Origin: Stomorhina lunata
Taxonomy: Eukaryota; Arthropoda; Insecta; Diptera; Rhiniidae
Assembly: GCA_933228675.1 (NCBI GenBank)
Contig: OW121740.1
Coordinates: 161,520,806 to 161,584,805 of the forward strand
Direction of reading: 5' to 3'
Length of the DNA stretch: 64,000 nucleotides
Position 1 is the stretch's first letter, and every line of letters starts with the position of its first letter. Both the position numbers and the translations under genes were made by a program. This document shows, in pieces, positions 1-13,703 of the stretch. The notes below the pieces were generated by a model. It was not told the DNA's origin. It made no database searches and saw nothing but the letters and a program-made list of their open reading frames with translations.

Positions 1-480
1 CATATAGATAAATTTTGATAAAATTTTTCATATTGTCAGATTTTGATGAAATTTTTCAAATAGGCATAATTTGATAAAATTTTTCATATAGTCAAATTTC
101 AATAAAAATTTTCATTAGTCAGACCTTGATAAAATTTTTCATGTAGTCAAATTTTAATGAAATTTTTCATATAGTCAAATTTTAATGAAATTTTTCATAT
201 AGGCAAGTTTTGATAAAAAATTGTATATAGACAAAATTTAATGAAATATTTTATATAGCCAAACTTTGATGAAATTATTGATATAGGAAAAATCAATAAA
301 ATTTTTATATACAAAATTTTGACAATATTTTTCATATAGACAAAATTTTATTATTTTTCATATACATATGTAGTCAGATTTTCATGAAATTCTTTAAATA
401 GGCAAATTTTGATAAAATTGTTTAAAAATAGTAAAATTTTAATTAAACTTTTTCTATATACAAATTTTTGATTATCACTT
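1..480. repeat. AT-rich minisatellite array, about 28-bp unit (open at left edge)
   Basis: Diverged tandem units of about 28 bp, each built on an AAATTTTTCATATAG core followed by TCAAATTTT and AATG. Two neighbouring cores start at 132 and 160, giving the 28-bp period. The array runs off the left edge. It has no coding potential. Confidence 0.9.
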
Positions 481-714
481 TGCAAAAATCTAAGAATGCC
501 ATTTTATAAAGAAGAATCTGACAATTACAAATCTGTTTTTTTTTCTTAAGATATGTATATGTGACCCGGTGATAAGGGAAAAGGTGGCTTATGACCTCGG
601 GTCGGCGCAAAGAGAACAGAACAAAAAAATAGTCGGCATAGTTGCCGTTTTTTTATACATTTAACTAAAATAGGTATTTTTCCAATTTGTATTTCTAACG
701 TTTTAAAAAGAAAA

Positions 715-1550
715 AGTTTTCTACTCCATTTCTTTAAACATTTTTATCAAAAATTTTTTTATAGAATTTTTTTTTATCAAAAATTTTTCTTTAGAAAATC
801 TTTTTATGAAAATTTTTCTATTGAAAAATTTTCTACAGAAATTTTTTTTAAATAAAATTTTTCTATAGAAAATTTGTTTATCAAAAATTTTTCGATGGAA
901 AATTTTTTACCAAAAATTTTTCTATGGAAAATTTTTTATCAAAAATTTTTCTATATAAAATTTTTTTATTAAAAATTTTTCTAATTTGTTTTTGAAATTT
1001 TTCTATAAAAATTTTTATAGAAAATTTTTCTATAGAAAACTTTTTATCAAAAATTTTTCTATAGAAAATGTTTTTATTAAAATTTTTTCTATTTTTTTCT
1101 GAAATTTTTCTATAAAAAATTTTCTATAGAAAAATTTTTTATCAAACATTTTTCTATAGAAAATTTTTTATCAAAAATTTTTCATAGAAAATTTTTTTAT
1201 CAAAAGTTTTTCTATGAAAAATTTTTTATCAATAGTTTTTCTATGAAAAATTGATGGAAAATTTTTAAGAAAAATTTTTTATCAAAAATTTTTCTAATTA
1301 CAATTTTTTACCAAAAATGTTTCTATAAAAAATTTTTTTATCAAAAATTTTTCGAATTTTTTTTTTAATTTTTCTTTAAAATTTTTTTTTATCAAAATTT
1401 TTCTATTGAATTTTTTTTATCAAAAATTTGTCTATAGAAAATTTTTTATCAAAAATTTTTCAATGGAAAATTTTTTCTCAAAAGTTTTTCTATGGAAAGT
1501 TTTTTATCAAAAATTTTTCTATAGAAAATTTTTTTCTACAGAAAATATTT
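715..1550. repeat. Degenerate minisatellite, about 29-bp unit
   Basis: Diverged tandem copies of a unit alternating TTTTTCTATAGAAAA with a TTTATCAAAAA block. The period is about 29 bp (cores at 911 and 940). The small open frame at 1,406-1,633, rich in F, Y and K, is a product of the repeat and not a gene. The 481-714 stretch before the array is non-repetitive and shows nothing recognisable. Confidence 0.9.
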
Positions 1551-2519
1551 TAGATCGAAAATGTCTAAAAAATATAAAATTGTTTAATATTAGAATTTAT
1601 TTCTGTTTTGAAAAATATTCCCAATGTTTATAAAAATAATAGCGTCGTGGCAACAAAGTTCTAGATTATATTTTTTTGTTCTCTCGTACCATAGTGTAAT
1701 AATACAAGTGGTATCAAGAGCCCAGCTGATGAATTCGCCTGGAAATTTAACGAACAAAAATTTGACAAAATGTAAGCAAACCTACAAAAACAACATGGGG
1801 TTTAATTTTGTCATGTTGTATTTGTTGTATTCTTGCCACCACCTGTAATGAATTCGCCTTGTCTCGAACCATGTATTTTGTTGAAATAAATTGGATTTTG
1901 ATTTGTTTTTTGCCTATTTTGTTTTTGTCTTTTCTTTTCTTTTAACAAAGTGGCAGCAACCAGCTCTGTTAACATCCAAATTCCAACTGAATGATTTTAA
2001 TACTCATTTTCACGAGTTTTACTAATGATCGTGGTATTTACGAAAATTGAAAATAATCATCGGCTGCTGGTGCCTACTTCTGCTTATGACTCAAAAACAA
2101 GATTTCGAAAAATTAGCTAAAAATTTTTAAAAATTTCGAATTAGCTAAACAAATTCACCAACTTTTGTCAATTTTTGAAAAATACAAATTTAGTAAAAAA
2201 TGTCATGAATATTGCTTATAATAAAAAAAGCATTGCATACCTTTAGGCTTAACTTTTTAATCAAATTGCAGTTAACTAGTAGACGTGCGCCGAATTTCAC
2301 TAAATTTTGTTCAGAGTTATGGCCTATAGATTTGAGAATAAAAATATATGACAAATAGGGGTCAAATGAATACCCCAAGGAGCCGACGGATTGCAATGAA
2401 TATAAGTAGAGCTCTTTCCAGGATCAAATAATAGATGTGTGCAGAATTTCATAAAATTCTGTTATTTAAGCAACGGATTAAAGTTATCGGTTCGGGTTCA
2501 TATCATATAGGTTATTTTT
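1551..2519. other. AT-rich unique sequence, no gene seen
   Basis: No open frame with gene-like composition and no tandem structure. Positions 1,709-1,725 read GTGGTATCAAGAGCCC, which resembles a retroelement primer-binding site, but no LTRs or coding region accompany it. Intronic or intergenic filler, possibly with worn repeat fragments. Confidence 0.5.
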
Positions 2520-2800
2520 TTATTTTTTAAATTACAAATCTGGATGGATTTGGTCTGCTAAACCCGAAAATAACATTGGTTTTTCCGAGTCGGCTCTAAT
2601 TTTCGAGATTTTACTTTTTTCCAAAAACTCCAAAACGGCTACTTATTTTGAGCTAATAAGAAAAACCTAAACTCGAGATCAACTTTAACTTTAAGTCGTC
2701 TTCACATTTTTTTTAATCCGTCTAGTCGTTTTAGAGATATCAAAGAACTTACAACGATTTTTTATTTAAAAAACACAACAAAAGTTAAATTTTTTCAATT
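2520..2800. repeat. Dispersed repeat X, copy 1
   Basis: Contains a block reading roughly TCTGCTAAACCCGAAAATAA, then a TTTTTCCGAGT segment and TTTTCGAGAT. The same block order recurs near 38,300-38,600, 47,140-47,300 and, inverted, at 47,590-47,790. It is a non-coding, old dispersed repeat of unknown class. Confidence 0.6.
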
Positions 2801-2814
2801 ATCATTTTCATTTG

Positions 2815-3536
2815 TATACCCTTCACCACCATAGGTGGAAAGGGTATTATAAGTTTGTGCTGATGTATGCAACGCATATTAGTATACCAAAAGGCTTAGA
2901 ATCTCTTTCTGAGTCGATTTAGCGATTTAGTACAGGTAGCAATTCTAAAGATAATTTTATGAAATTTGGCACAGATAATTTTTTGTTTATAGTGCGACCA
3001 TGACTATTAAAATTCGTCAAAATCGGTCCATTATTTATGGTACCTCCCATAGGTCCCACTTCCCGGAATTGATATATTAGCCACAAATATCAATATTTCT
3101 TCATAAAATTTAAAACAAATACTGCATATGCAAACTAAAACCACTGTACCAAATCGCATTGAAATCGGTCCACATTTGCCCATAGCTCCTATACAAACTT
3201 TTCTGTCAAAATACACTAAATGAGACAAAAATCACTAAAACGCTCGTAAATCTGAAGGTAATGGGAATTTTAAGTTTATTTTTTGCATACATAATTCTTG
3301 TAACAACTGTAATCAATTTGCCAAATTTGGATATAATTGGTCCACATTTGACCCTAGCCCTCATATAAGTCTAAATGATGAAAACAGCTTAAATATAATA
3401 TAAGTTTTGAGAAAATGTTTGTATGATGAAAAATTTAGCGAATATTTGTCTTTATAGAAGAAAAAAAACCTTTGACCTTAGTGGTGAAGGGTATCGTATG
3501 GTCGGGCTTGACGGACTTTAGCACTTTCTTACTTGT
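2815..3536. mobile_element. Hairpin-ended non-autonomous element (family H), copy A
   Basis: Full-length copy of the most abundant transposon family in the window. One end is TATACCCTTCACCACC with the palindrome CCACCATAGGTGG. The other end reads GTCGGGCTTGACGGAC (a short hairpin) then CTTTCTTACTTGT. It is about 720 bp with no real ORF, and no target duplication is evident. Hairpins near both ends without terminal inverted repeats suggest a Helitron/Helentron-derived non-autonomous element; the class is inference. Confidence 0.75.
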
Positions 3537-3600
3537 TTTATTTAAAGTTAAGTATTAAAATTTATACCTGTTAAATAGACTTTATAATTTATAGAAAATC

Positions 3601-3796
<196 letters not shown>

Positions 3797-3801
<5 letters not shown>

Positions 3802-4815
3802 AAGTTTTTTAAATCTGCAAATTTTAAGTTATGTCACTAATCAAGAAAATAAGCTATATATCTATTCAATAATGTCATCACCACTTGTCTAACGTAAAAA
3901 ACTGACATATTTAGCTACAAAGGAAATACTTTTTTTTTCTTAATACATCTAAAAAATATATTCAAATATCTTTGTATTAATATTGACGAAAATGCTAATT
4001 GAAATCATGACAGCATGCCAACATTTCTTCATAAACTTTTGATTCCTTCCACCCAGCATGATATGGCAAAGAGTGGTAAGTATAAAGACAGACAGACCGA
4101 CATGTTCTTCCTGAATTCGAATGATGTGGGTAGACGGAGAACAGCGGTAAATGTTGTGTCTGTTGGCACAAACATTCGTACATTTTAAACATACATACAT
4201 ACTTCCATTTATCCATAATAAGCTGCTTGTAATCTAAGTGTGTTTGTATGTACTTGTAAATGTTAGATACAAATTTAGATAAAAACCGGAAATAGAATTT
4301 AAAAAAGAAAATAAGAGGAAAGAAATGTGTGTGTGTGTGCAGATGAGTGCTTAACATTTATTTATTTTGTATGTACATTCGTTGTGTGATAAAATAACGA
4401 AACAAAAACAAAGCGGAAAAATATCATAACAAATAAAAACAAACAAAAGAAAACACTCATACACTAACACTTGCTCTCTTACAAATAGACTAACAAGTCA
4501 GTATTTAATTTGGTTTACCGTTTGAATAACACGCACAATCTCTTCTGCATTCGTCTAATCGTCCTAATTCATCCATGTAAAATAATGTAGAAGAGGGATA
4601 ATTGGCAAACAAAAGAGTTACCTAAAGAGAACTTAATTTTCCTTGGCGTATGAGTAGTTTTTGTTAAAAATTTATTGCCATACGCCCGGTTGGGCATTTT
4701 AAATTGGAATGATTAAATTTGTTGATCCGAAATGTAAAGTCTCCAGACGATTTTTCAAATGTGTAATATAAAAAGGGTATCAAAGGGATCGTACAATTTG
4801 TCATACCACAAGAGA
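3797..4815. other. Unique AT-rich sequence, no gene seen
   Basis: Contains a slightly more GC-rich stretch at about 4,030-4,180 with a GTGGTAAGT donor-like site at 4,072-4,080. There is no supporting acceptor or reading frame. Antisense open frames of 83 and 120 codons here have low-complexity composition and no recognisable domain. A conserved non-coding or 5'-exon role is possible but unsupported. Confidence 0.4.
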
Positions 4816-4819
4816 AAAA

Positions 4820-7250
4820 TTAAAAATTAAAATTAAAAATTTTATTAAAGAAAAATTGTTTTGTTTTTTTATTGAAAAGATTTTTGAATGAAAAATTATG
4901 TAAAATTTTTCCATAGAATATTTTTCATGTATTTTGATAACATTTTTTTTATGGAAATTATGTTCTATAGAAAAATTTTCGATATGAAAATTTTTTTATA
5001 AAAAAATCTTTGATATACATTTTTTTTGTTTAAAAATATACAACTTTTTTTACAAAAAATTTCAAAATTTTTCTACAGATTCTACAGACAAATTTATAAT
5101 ACAAAATTGGTAATTTTTTATATACAATTTTTTCGATATAACATTTTTTCTATACAAAAATTATACATTTAAATATTTTATAGTTAAATTTTCGGTTTAC
5201 TTTCGATGAACTATTTTTTCTATAGAAAAATTAAAAAAAAAAGATTTCGATATAAAATGTACGATGTACAATTCTATAGACAAATTTAAACAAAATATTT
5301 AAATTTACAAATTTTTGATATCAATTTTTTTCTAGAAAAATTTTCCTTATAAAATTTTTTTTTTCTAGAAAAATTTTTGACACAAATTTTTTTCCATAGA
5401 AAAATTTTCCCATATAAATTTTTTTCTATAAAAAAAGTTTCCCATATAAAATTTTTTCTATAGAAAAAATTTTGTATCAAAAATTTTTCTGTAGAAAAAA
5501 TTTTGTACCAAAAATTTTTCTGTAGAAAAAATAGCTAACATTTTATATGCGAAAATTTTTTTATAGAAAAAATTTTGTATCAAAAATTTTTTATAGAAAA
5601 AATTTTGTATCACAAATTTTTTATAGAAAAAATTTTTTATAGAAAAAATTTTGTATCAAAAGTTTTTCTATAGAAAAAATTTTGTATCAAAAGTTTTTCT
5701 ATAGAAAAAATTTTGTAACAAAAATTTGTCTATAAAAAAAAAATTTCTATTAAAAAAATTTTATATCGAAAATTTTTAAATTGTATATCGCATTTTTTTT
5801 TACATCGAAAATTTTTCTATAGACAAATTTTTGATTGCATAGAAAAATTTTCGATGTAAAAAATAAAATTGAAATTAGAAACATTTTCTTTATAAAATTT
5901 TTTCTATTAAAAAATTTAATTTATAAAATTTTTTGTACAGAAAAATTTTTTTGTATTGAAAAATTTTCGATATAATATTTTTTTTCTATAGAAAAATTTG
6001 TGTATCAAAAATTTTTCTGCAGAAAAAATTTTGTATAAAAAATGTTTCTATGGGAAAAGTTTTTTATCGAAAATTTTCCATAGAAAAATATTATGTCGAA
6101 AATGTTTCTATACAAAAAATTTTATATCAAAAATTTTTCTGTGTAAAAGTTTTATATCAAAAATTTTTCTATAGAATAAATTTTTGATACAAAATTTGTT
6201 CTATATTTTTTCTATAGAAAGTTTTTGATACAAATTTGTTTTTTATAGAAAAATTGTTGTTACAAAATTTTTTCTATAGAAAAATTTTTGGTACAAAATT
6301 TTTTCTATAGAAAAATTTTTGATATACAATTTTTTCTACAGAAAAATTTTTGATACTAAATTTTTTCTACATAAAAATTTTTTATACAAAAAAAAATTTA
6401 TTGTATAGAAAAAATTTTTTCCACAAAAAAATTAAAGAAACATTTTTGATACAAAATTTTTTCTTAAGAAAAATTTTAATACAAAATTTTTTCTTAAGAA
6501 AAAATTTAATACAAAATTTTTTCTTAAGAAAAAATTTAATACAAAATTTTTTCTAAAGAAACATTTTTGATACTTAATTATTTCTATAGAAAAATTATTG
6601 ATGCAAAATTTTGATACAAAATTGTTTCTATATAAAAAATTTTGATATAAAATTTTTTCTATATAAACATTTTTCTATAGAAACAGTTTTTTTTCTATAA
6701 AAAAGAAAAATATTCGTTATAAAATTTTTTTATAAAAAAGAAAAATTTTTATAAAAATGTTTTAATAGGAAAATTTTTGTTATAAAAATTTTTCTATAGA
6801 AAATTTTTTCGCAAAAAAAATTTTTGATATAAAATGTTTTCTATAGAAAAATGTAAGTTATTAAATTTTTTCTATAGAAAAAAATTTGTTATAAGATTTT
6901 TTCTTTAGAAAAATTTTCGTTACAAAATTTTTTCTATAGAAAAATTTTTGTTATACAAGTTTTTTTATAGAAAATTTTTTTTTATAAAATTTTTTTTAGA
7001 AAAATTTTTGTTTAAAAATTTTTTCTAGAAAAATTTTTGTTATAATTTTTTTTTTGTAGAAAAATTTTCCTTATAAATTTTTTTCCATAGAAAATTTCCG
7101 TTTTAAAATTATTTATTATTAGAAGAATTTTCAATATAAAATTTTTTTATAGAAAAATTTTCGATAAAAAATGTTTTCTATAAAAAAATTTTCGATATAA
7201 ATAGTAACAATTTAATATTGAAAATTTTTCTTCATATGAAAAATTTTCAG
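4820..7250. repeat. Long degenerate minisatellite, about 30-31-bp unit
   Basis: About 2.4 kb of diverged units combining TTTTTCTATAGAAAAA with TTTTGTATCAAAAA or TTTTGATACAAAA. The local period is near 31 bp (cores at 5,478 and 5,509). Several subvariants sit in blocks, as expected from repeated local amplification. Short F/K/Y/N-rich open frames inside it are by-products. Confidence 0.92.
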
Positions 7251-9587
7251 TTGATTATCTTCGCTTTATGTTGATATTTGTTGGACGCAATAATAATTCG
7301 TATTTATTCAGTCCCTCAAATAATACATAATGTGTGGTTTTCGCTCTGTCTAGAATTGGGGATAATTCTCTTGATGAGATGGCCTAACCAAGGAAAGGTT
7401 TCCCCACCAACATTTTTTGGTTTTATCAAAAATTATTTATTACAATAATAAATAATTGTAATGAATTGGGATCTTAGTGCAATACACTACTTTTTAATTA
7501 AATGTTTGAAGTCCCGAAATTTTGATAAACCTTTTTAAAAATTTTTTTTTAGAAAATTTAAAAAATTATTTGATTTTATATTCAATTTTTTTCTCCAAAA
7601 ACCTTCCATATTTTCCCATTACCATACATTTCCCACAAGTACATATTTAATACAACACTTGGCAATAATCACAATAGAGGAAGGATGAAATAGCACCCAA
7701 AGATAATAGAATAAAAATTTCTAACTCAGTTAGAAAAGGAACAGACACGCAAGAACAACAACAACAAAAATCTTATTGATTTGGAAAATTCCTATAGAAA
7801 GAAAATGTCAAAGAACGAATAAATACCATAGAAAGCTCTTCTGGAAACAACATCAAGAAACATCAAATAAGAAGAGAGAACGAAAGAAAGAAAGCAAGAG
7901 CGTTAAATCTAAGCATTAGCAGCAATAGCTATAGAAGGAACTCAAAATAAACCCCTAAAAATATGTGACATGAATAAACTGTGTCAGAAATGTTTTAACT
8001 GCTGTCGTGAAAGGTTCGTGAAATAAAAATAACGGTCGCGTGTTGAAGTGTCGTTTTGTGAAAATCTAGAATCTAGAATATTGTATAAAATACATATACA
8101 TACAAAATAATGTGTGAAAATTTTTGAAATCTAGAAGGAAAAAGGAAATTAAATCATTTTTTAATCAATTTTAATTACAAAATTACTTAAGAATTTAAAT
8201 GTTTTTTATTGAAAAAAGTAAATATTCTCAAAAAATTATTGAAATTAAACAATAAAGTGGAAAATTTGAAATAATTTTTTTTTCTTAATACATATATACA
8301 TAAATGAGCAGATATATATATACACATTTAAAATGTGTGTATTTGGAATTTTAAAAAATAAGAAAAATTAAGAAAAAGTGTTTTAAAAAAAGGATAATTA
8401 AGTGCTTAAAAAAATATATTTAAAAGAAAATCTTAAACAAATATATATTAAATTACATAAAATTAAAATTTTCAATTTTAATCGGGTCTTAGGTTTCTAT
8501 ACCTATAGTTCAATTTATACATATAGACGAGAAAAAAAGGGAAAAAACGAAGAGCTTTCCTTATACCAAGTATACACACATACTGTAATATTAAAGACAT
8601 CTATGTAGGTTTGTAGAGGTATGTGTGTGCATGTTCGAACATGCCAACTCAAGCACTTTCTTTATAAACGAGTGGAAATGTAGGTGAACAAACAACAAAA
8701 TCGTTTAAACAGATACTAACAACTCCCACCTTCGTGTTATTTCATTGAACCCTACAAACAGAAAAAAAAGAAAATATAAAAGAATTTTCAAAATAAGAAA
8801 ATTCGAATAATAAAATCATAAATAGGAACAGCTATTAATTGTTTTGTTTAATTTTTTGTTTAGTTATATTTCCAACTTTCAGTTTTTCACAGGGAGGGGA
8901 CTTGAAATTTATTATTAATCTAAGGTATCCTCAAAGAAAATGCTAACGTTATAAATTTTAATCGAAAAGAGTTACGATTTGATTTTGTAACCAAGAATGT
9001 ATTTTTTTTTATATATGTATATTTATATGCTTCGTGTTTCTGCTTTTCTTTGGGAATTTTTTTTAGGTCAATTGATGTTGAACGAAAATGCAAGAAGTAG
9101 AAGACACAAAAAAAAAAAAAATGAAAACAATTTGTTATAGGGCGCAATTGTGGTTCAGAGAAAATGTTTGACATCAAATTGTTTTTGCTTTTTACAGCCG
9201 GAAAATATTGTCTCTATTTTAAATTTTTGTTTTCCATTTTCTGGACTAATATGCGATGAAAGAGATTTAAAAACTTAAGTTTATTTTTTTCCGTCTAGTA
9301 TTTTGTATCAATTTTAGTATTTTATAGAGACAAATATGGGAAATATGTAGTTTCAATAGGAAAAGATATTTTGAATGTTTTTAGAAGTTTTACAATTTTT
9401 TATAATGACTTCGTTTTCCTAAAGTTTCAAAATTTTGACTCAAGTTATGGCTTTTAGTTTTCGTGGTAAATTTTAAAATCGAAATTAAATTAAATTTTGA
9501 AATTGAAAAAAATCTAAACATATTTGATATAATTTTCGTAATATTATTCATACGTCTCAGAGTGGTTTGAAGCAAAAAAAGTTGTAA
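7251..9587. other. Unique sequence; possible 5' control region
   Basis: No recognisable protein. The 7,620-8,110 part is less AT-extreme than its surroundings, has long purine-rich stretches (A/C/AG repeats near 7,750-7,880), and contains AACGGTCGCGTGTTGAAGTG at about 8,030. That looks like insect 5' leader sequence. It may hold a distant slo promoter or leader, but there is no TATA box or donor convincing enough to call. Open frames at 8,402-8,608 and 8,920-9,177 lack gene-like composition. Confidence 0.35.
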
Positions 9588-10377
9588 ACAAGTAAAAAAG
9601 TGCTATTGTCGGTCAAACCCGACCATACGATACTCTTCACTACTAAGGAAAAGGTGTTCTATTGCCTGTGTAAAGACAAATTTTTGCTTAATTTTTCCAT
9701 CATACAAACATTTTCTCAAAACTTATATATTTAAGCTGTTTCCGTCATTTGGACTTATATGAGAGCTAGGGTCAAATGTGGACCGATTATCTCGAAATTT
9801 GGGAAATTGATTACAGTTATTACAAAAATTATGTATGCAAAAAATAAACTTAAAATTCTCTTTATCTTTATATTAAAGAGCGTTTTAGTGATTTTTGTCC
9901 CATTTAGTGCGTTTTGACAGAAGAGTTTGTATGGGAGCTATGGTCAAATGTGAACCGATTTCAACGAAATTTGGACAGTGATTGAGGTTTACATAAGCAG
10001 TATTTGCTTTAAATTTCATGAAAAAAATTGATATTTGTGGCGAATATATCATTTTCGGGAAGTGGGACCTATGGGAGGTACCATAAATAATGAACCGATT
10101 TTGACGAATTTCAATAGCCATGGTCCCACTATCAAAAAAATCATCTGTGCCAAATTTCATTAAATTATCTTTAGAGTTGCGATCTGTACTTTGATTACAT
10201 CGTTTACATGGGGGTCTAGCCAGCCGTCCAGCCAGATGGACGGATGAACTGACATCGATAAATCGACTCAGAAAATGATTCTAAACCTATTGGTGGGTCT
10301 AAGACAAATATTTCTATGCGTTACATACATCAGCACAAACTTATAATACCCTTTCCACCTATGGTGGTGATGGGTTT
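9588..10377. mobile_element. Family H element, copy B
   Basis: Inverted relative to copy A. It starts ACAAGTAAAAAAGTGC, followed by a GTCGGTCAAACCCGAC hairpin, and ends with the CCACCTATGGTGG palindrome and a diverged GGGTTTA. It is about 790 bp. The internal antisense open frame (9,885-10,160) is shared in broken form with other copies and has no known domain. It abuts the left end of a foldback element at about 10,378. Confidence 0.75.
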
Positions 10378-12692
10378 AAAAACCTGTATCTTCTAAACTG
10401 TGAGTCTGATTGCATTAGTATGTATGAGAGAATTGTTAAGGAGGACCCAATATTTCCGATTTTGGATTAATGGATACCCTGTAATTTCATAGAGTGAATT
10501 TTTGGAATTTTTGGTTGGTTAGACCACCTCAGAAGTAAAATAGTTTTTGGAACGTATAGCTCAAAATTATTGCTCAATGTGGATGATTTCTTACACATTG
10601 GAATGAGCTTAGAGAAACGAAGAAAAAACATGCTTACTTTACTACAATAACTATTATGGATTTTAAGATATTTCATTTTAAAAATAAAAAAAACTCTTAT
10701 TTCTATTTGACTTTTTTTAGTTTTGGACCGATTGTGAATTCGATATTTAACCAAAATTTTTTTTAAAAAATACTGACATATAGCCAACAGTTTTGGAAAT
10801 TAAACTATGGAAACCATTTTTAAATATCTCAAATCGTTTTGTGTTGAGAAATTTCTAAAGTCAAATATTTTTCGATCTGATCGAAAAAATTGCATTTTTT
10901 CTTTTTTCGTTTTTACTATGAGTTTTTTTTTTTTTTTTATCAAAAGTTAAGATTTTATTATATATTCATAGAAACTAGGGTTCTAGGAAGATTTTAAATC
11001 AAATTTAAGGTCAATAGAATATTTACTCTATATACAGCATTGACCGAAATTTGTCTAATTTTTATGAAAATTTTTGTGTTTTCAAACATATAACAAAAAA
11101 GTCAAGCCGACTTTGATACTTTTTGAAATGTAGTTATATAGCCCCATATAGCTTCTTTAGATTTCAAAAATAAAAAATAGCGCGAATTCAAAACGAATCC
11201 AGAAAATGGAATCTTATAAAAAGTGGCAAATTTCCATAAACCATAATTTTGATTGCAAAAAACGTCAATCGGGTTTCATTTTTTAAATTATTTAAATAGT
11301 TTTATATAAATAATAAAATAAACTTTGTTACTGCAGAAAATCATTTATGTAAATGTTTTTTTAAAAATGTTCTTATAAAATTACACTTTTTAGTTTATTT
11401 GTTTTTATTTGGGAAAAATCTAAGAAAAAGTTAAAAACAAGAAATTTTGCACAACTTTTACATGTTTTTATTATTTTTTTTTTGACCAAAGACATGTGTT
11501 TTTAATGCAATAATTGCACCAGTTGCCAATACCTTTTATATATGTTTCATACATCAATGGAAAGGAAAACATGTCTACATTACTATACTGTTAGTTTTTT
11601 AATAATATTCAAAAAATTCTTGAAAATTTTTGAGAAAAGAGTACCAAAAAACTAAAAAGTGTATTTTTAACAAAATCATTTTTGAAGTTTGACTTTAAAT
11701 ATCTGAGAAACTGTACAAGGTAAATAAACGATTTTTTGCACTATTAAAGTTTATTGTATTGTTTATGTAAAACATTTTAAATAATTTAAAAAAATTAAAC
11801 CCAACTGACCTTTTCTTGCAACTAAAATTATGGTGTATGAAAATTTGCCGTTTTTTATAAAATCCTATTTTCTGGATTCTTTTATAAATTCGAGCTACTT
11901 GTTATTTTTCAAATCTTAAGAGAACATATGAGGCTTTATAACCACATTTCAGAATGTTAAAAAATCGTCTTGACTTTTTTGTTATATAATTCAAAACACA
12001 AAAATTACACAAATTTCGGTTAACTCTGTACGTAAAGTGAATATTGTACTGACTTAAAATTTAATTTAAAATCATCCTATAACCCCATTCTCTACGAATA
12101 TATAATAAAATATTAACTTCTAATAAAAATCTTCTTAGTAAAAAGTAAAAAATTGCTACCATCTTTTTCGAAAATGATACACTTTTTTCGATCAGCGAAA
12201 AATATTTGACTTTGGAAATTTCTTAACATAAAGTGGTTCAAGATATTTAAAAACGGTTTTCACAGTTTCATTTCCCAAACTGTTGGATTTATGTCAGTAT
12301 TTTTTTTTTAATTATCGGTTTAATGTCAAATGCACAATCGGTTAACAACTAAAAAAAAGTCGAAGAGAAAAATATTTTTTTTTTTATTTTTGAAATGAAA
12401 TAACTTAAAATCTATAACAGTTTTTCTAGTAAAGCAAGTATGTTTTTTTGTTTGTTTGAGTTTATTCCAAAATGTAAAAAATCAACCAGATTGGGCAATA
12501 ATTAATTGAGCTATACGATCTTAAAGCTAGTTTACTTCTGAGGTGGTCTACTTTAACGCCCAATTATTGACCCTGTGTAAACAAAGGGTAACCATAAATC
12601 CAAAATTCAGAAAGCTTGGGTTCTCCTTATCACTTCTCTCATACATACTGATGCAATCAGACTTACAGTTTAATAGATACAGATTTATTACC
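10378..12692. mobile_element. Giant foldback (inverted-repeat) element FB-1
   Basis: The element is almost wholly palindromic. The left arm starts CTGTATCTTCTAAACTGTGA at 10,384. The right end, read in reverse complement from 12,692, gives CTGTATCTATTAAACTGTAA after GGTAATAAAT. The arms are about 1.1 kb each and meet near 11,535. Matches continue far into the arms (for example 11,270-11,360 against 11,700-11,800). No transposase ORF is visible. Transcripts would fold into very long hairpins. Confidence 0.8.
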
Positions 12693-12876
12693 ACCTTTTT
12701 GCTTTAAACCACTGTGCAACGTCTAAATAATCAATTTTCGCCAAAAAGGTTTCAGATCGGGTGTATAACTGTAGCAATTTAAAATTGATAAAAACTCAAT
12801 TATCCAAACTTGATTCGAATATAAATTTTTAAACTTTCGAAGTAATGCATAGTATACTTTAAGGAGGTACAATTTT

Positions 12877-13700
12877 CGATACAAAATTTTTTTGTAGTAA
12901 AATTTTTCATATAAAAATTTTTTTATAGAAAAATTTTTGATAGAAAAAATTTTGTTTTTTATAGAAAAAATGTTTTTCTATAGAAAAAATGTTTTTCTAT
13001 AGAAAAAATGTTTTTCTATAGAAAAAATGTTTTTCTATAGAAAAAATGTTTTTCTATAGAAAAAATGTTTTTCTATAGAAAAAATGTTTTTCTATAGAAA
13101 AAATGTTTTTCTATAGAAAAAATGTTTTTCTATAGAAAAAATGTTTTTCTATAGAAAAAATGTTTTTCTATAGAAAAAATGTTTTTCTATAGAAAAAATG
13201 TTTTTCTATAGAAAACATGTTTTTCTATAGAAAAAATGTTTTTCTATACAAAACTTGTCGATATAAAATTCTTTTAATAGGAAAAATAAAATTTTTTCTA
13301 AAATATATATTTTTTCTGAAAAAATATAAGTTTTTTTTACAGAAAAAGTTTCTTTAAAATTTTTTTCCATTGAAAAATTTTCGGTAAAAAATATTTTTTA
13401 ATAGCAAAATCTTTAATATAAAATTTATTGTACAGAAAAAATTTCGTAAAAAAAATGTTTCTGTAGCAAAATTTTTGATATACAATTTTTTTATAGAAAA
13501 ACTTTCGTTATAAAATTTTATTACAGAAAAATTTTCATTATAAAATCTTTTCTATATAAAAATGTTGAATACAAAATTTTTTTCTATAGAATAATATTCA
13601 ATATAAAATTTTTTATAGAAAAATTTTCGATATAAAACTTTTCCTATAGAAAAATTTACAATATAAAGTTTTCTTCATTAGAAAATTTACGATACACATT
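12877..13700. repeat. Minisatellite with a homogeneous 19-bp core array
   Basis: The core at 12,957-13,250 holds about 15 nearly identical 19-bp units (CTATAGAAAAAATGTTTTT); starts at 12,961 and 12,980 show the period. Diverged 28-31-bp relatives lie on both sides. The 12,693-12,876 stretch before it is unremarkable. The sharp homogeneity implies recent local amplification. Confidence 0.95.
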
Positions 13701-13703
13701 TTT

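Noticed and set aside
1700..1960. Primer-binding-site-like GGTATCAAGAGC with a nearby purine/pyrimidine tract, suggesting an LTR retrotransposon
   Set aside because: No paired LTRs, no gag/pol sequence, and the match is short.
4030..4180. Possible leader exon ending at GTGGTAAGT (4,072-4,080)
   Set aside because: No acceptor, promoter or coding signal to support the donor-like match.
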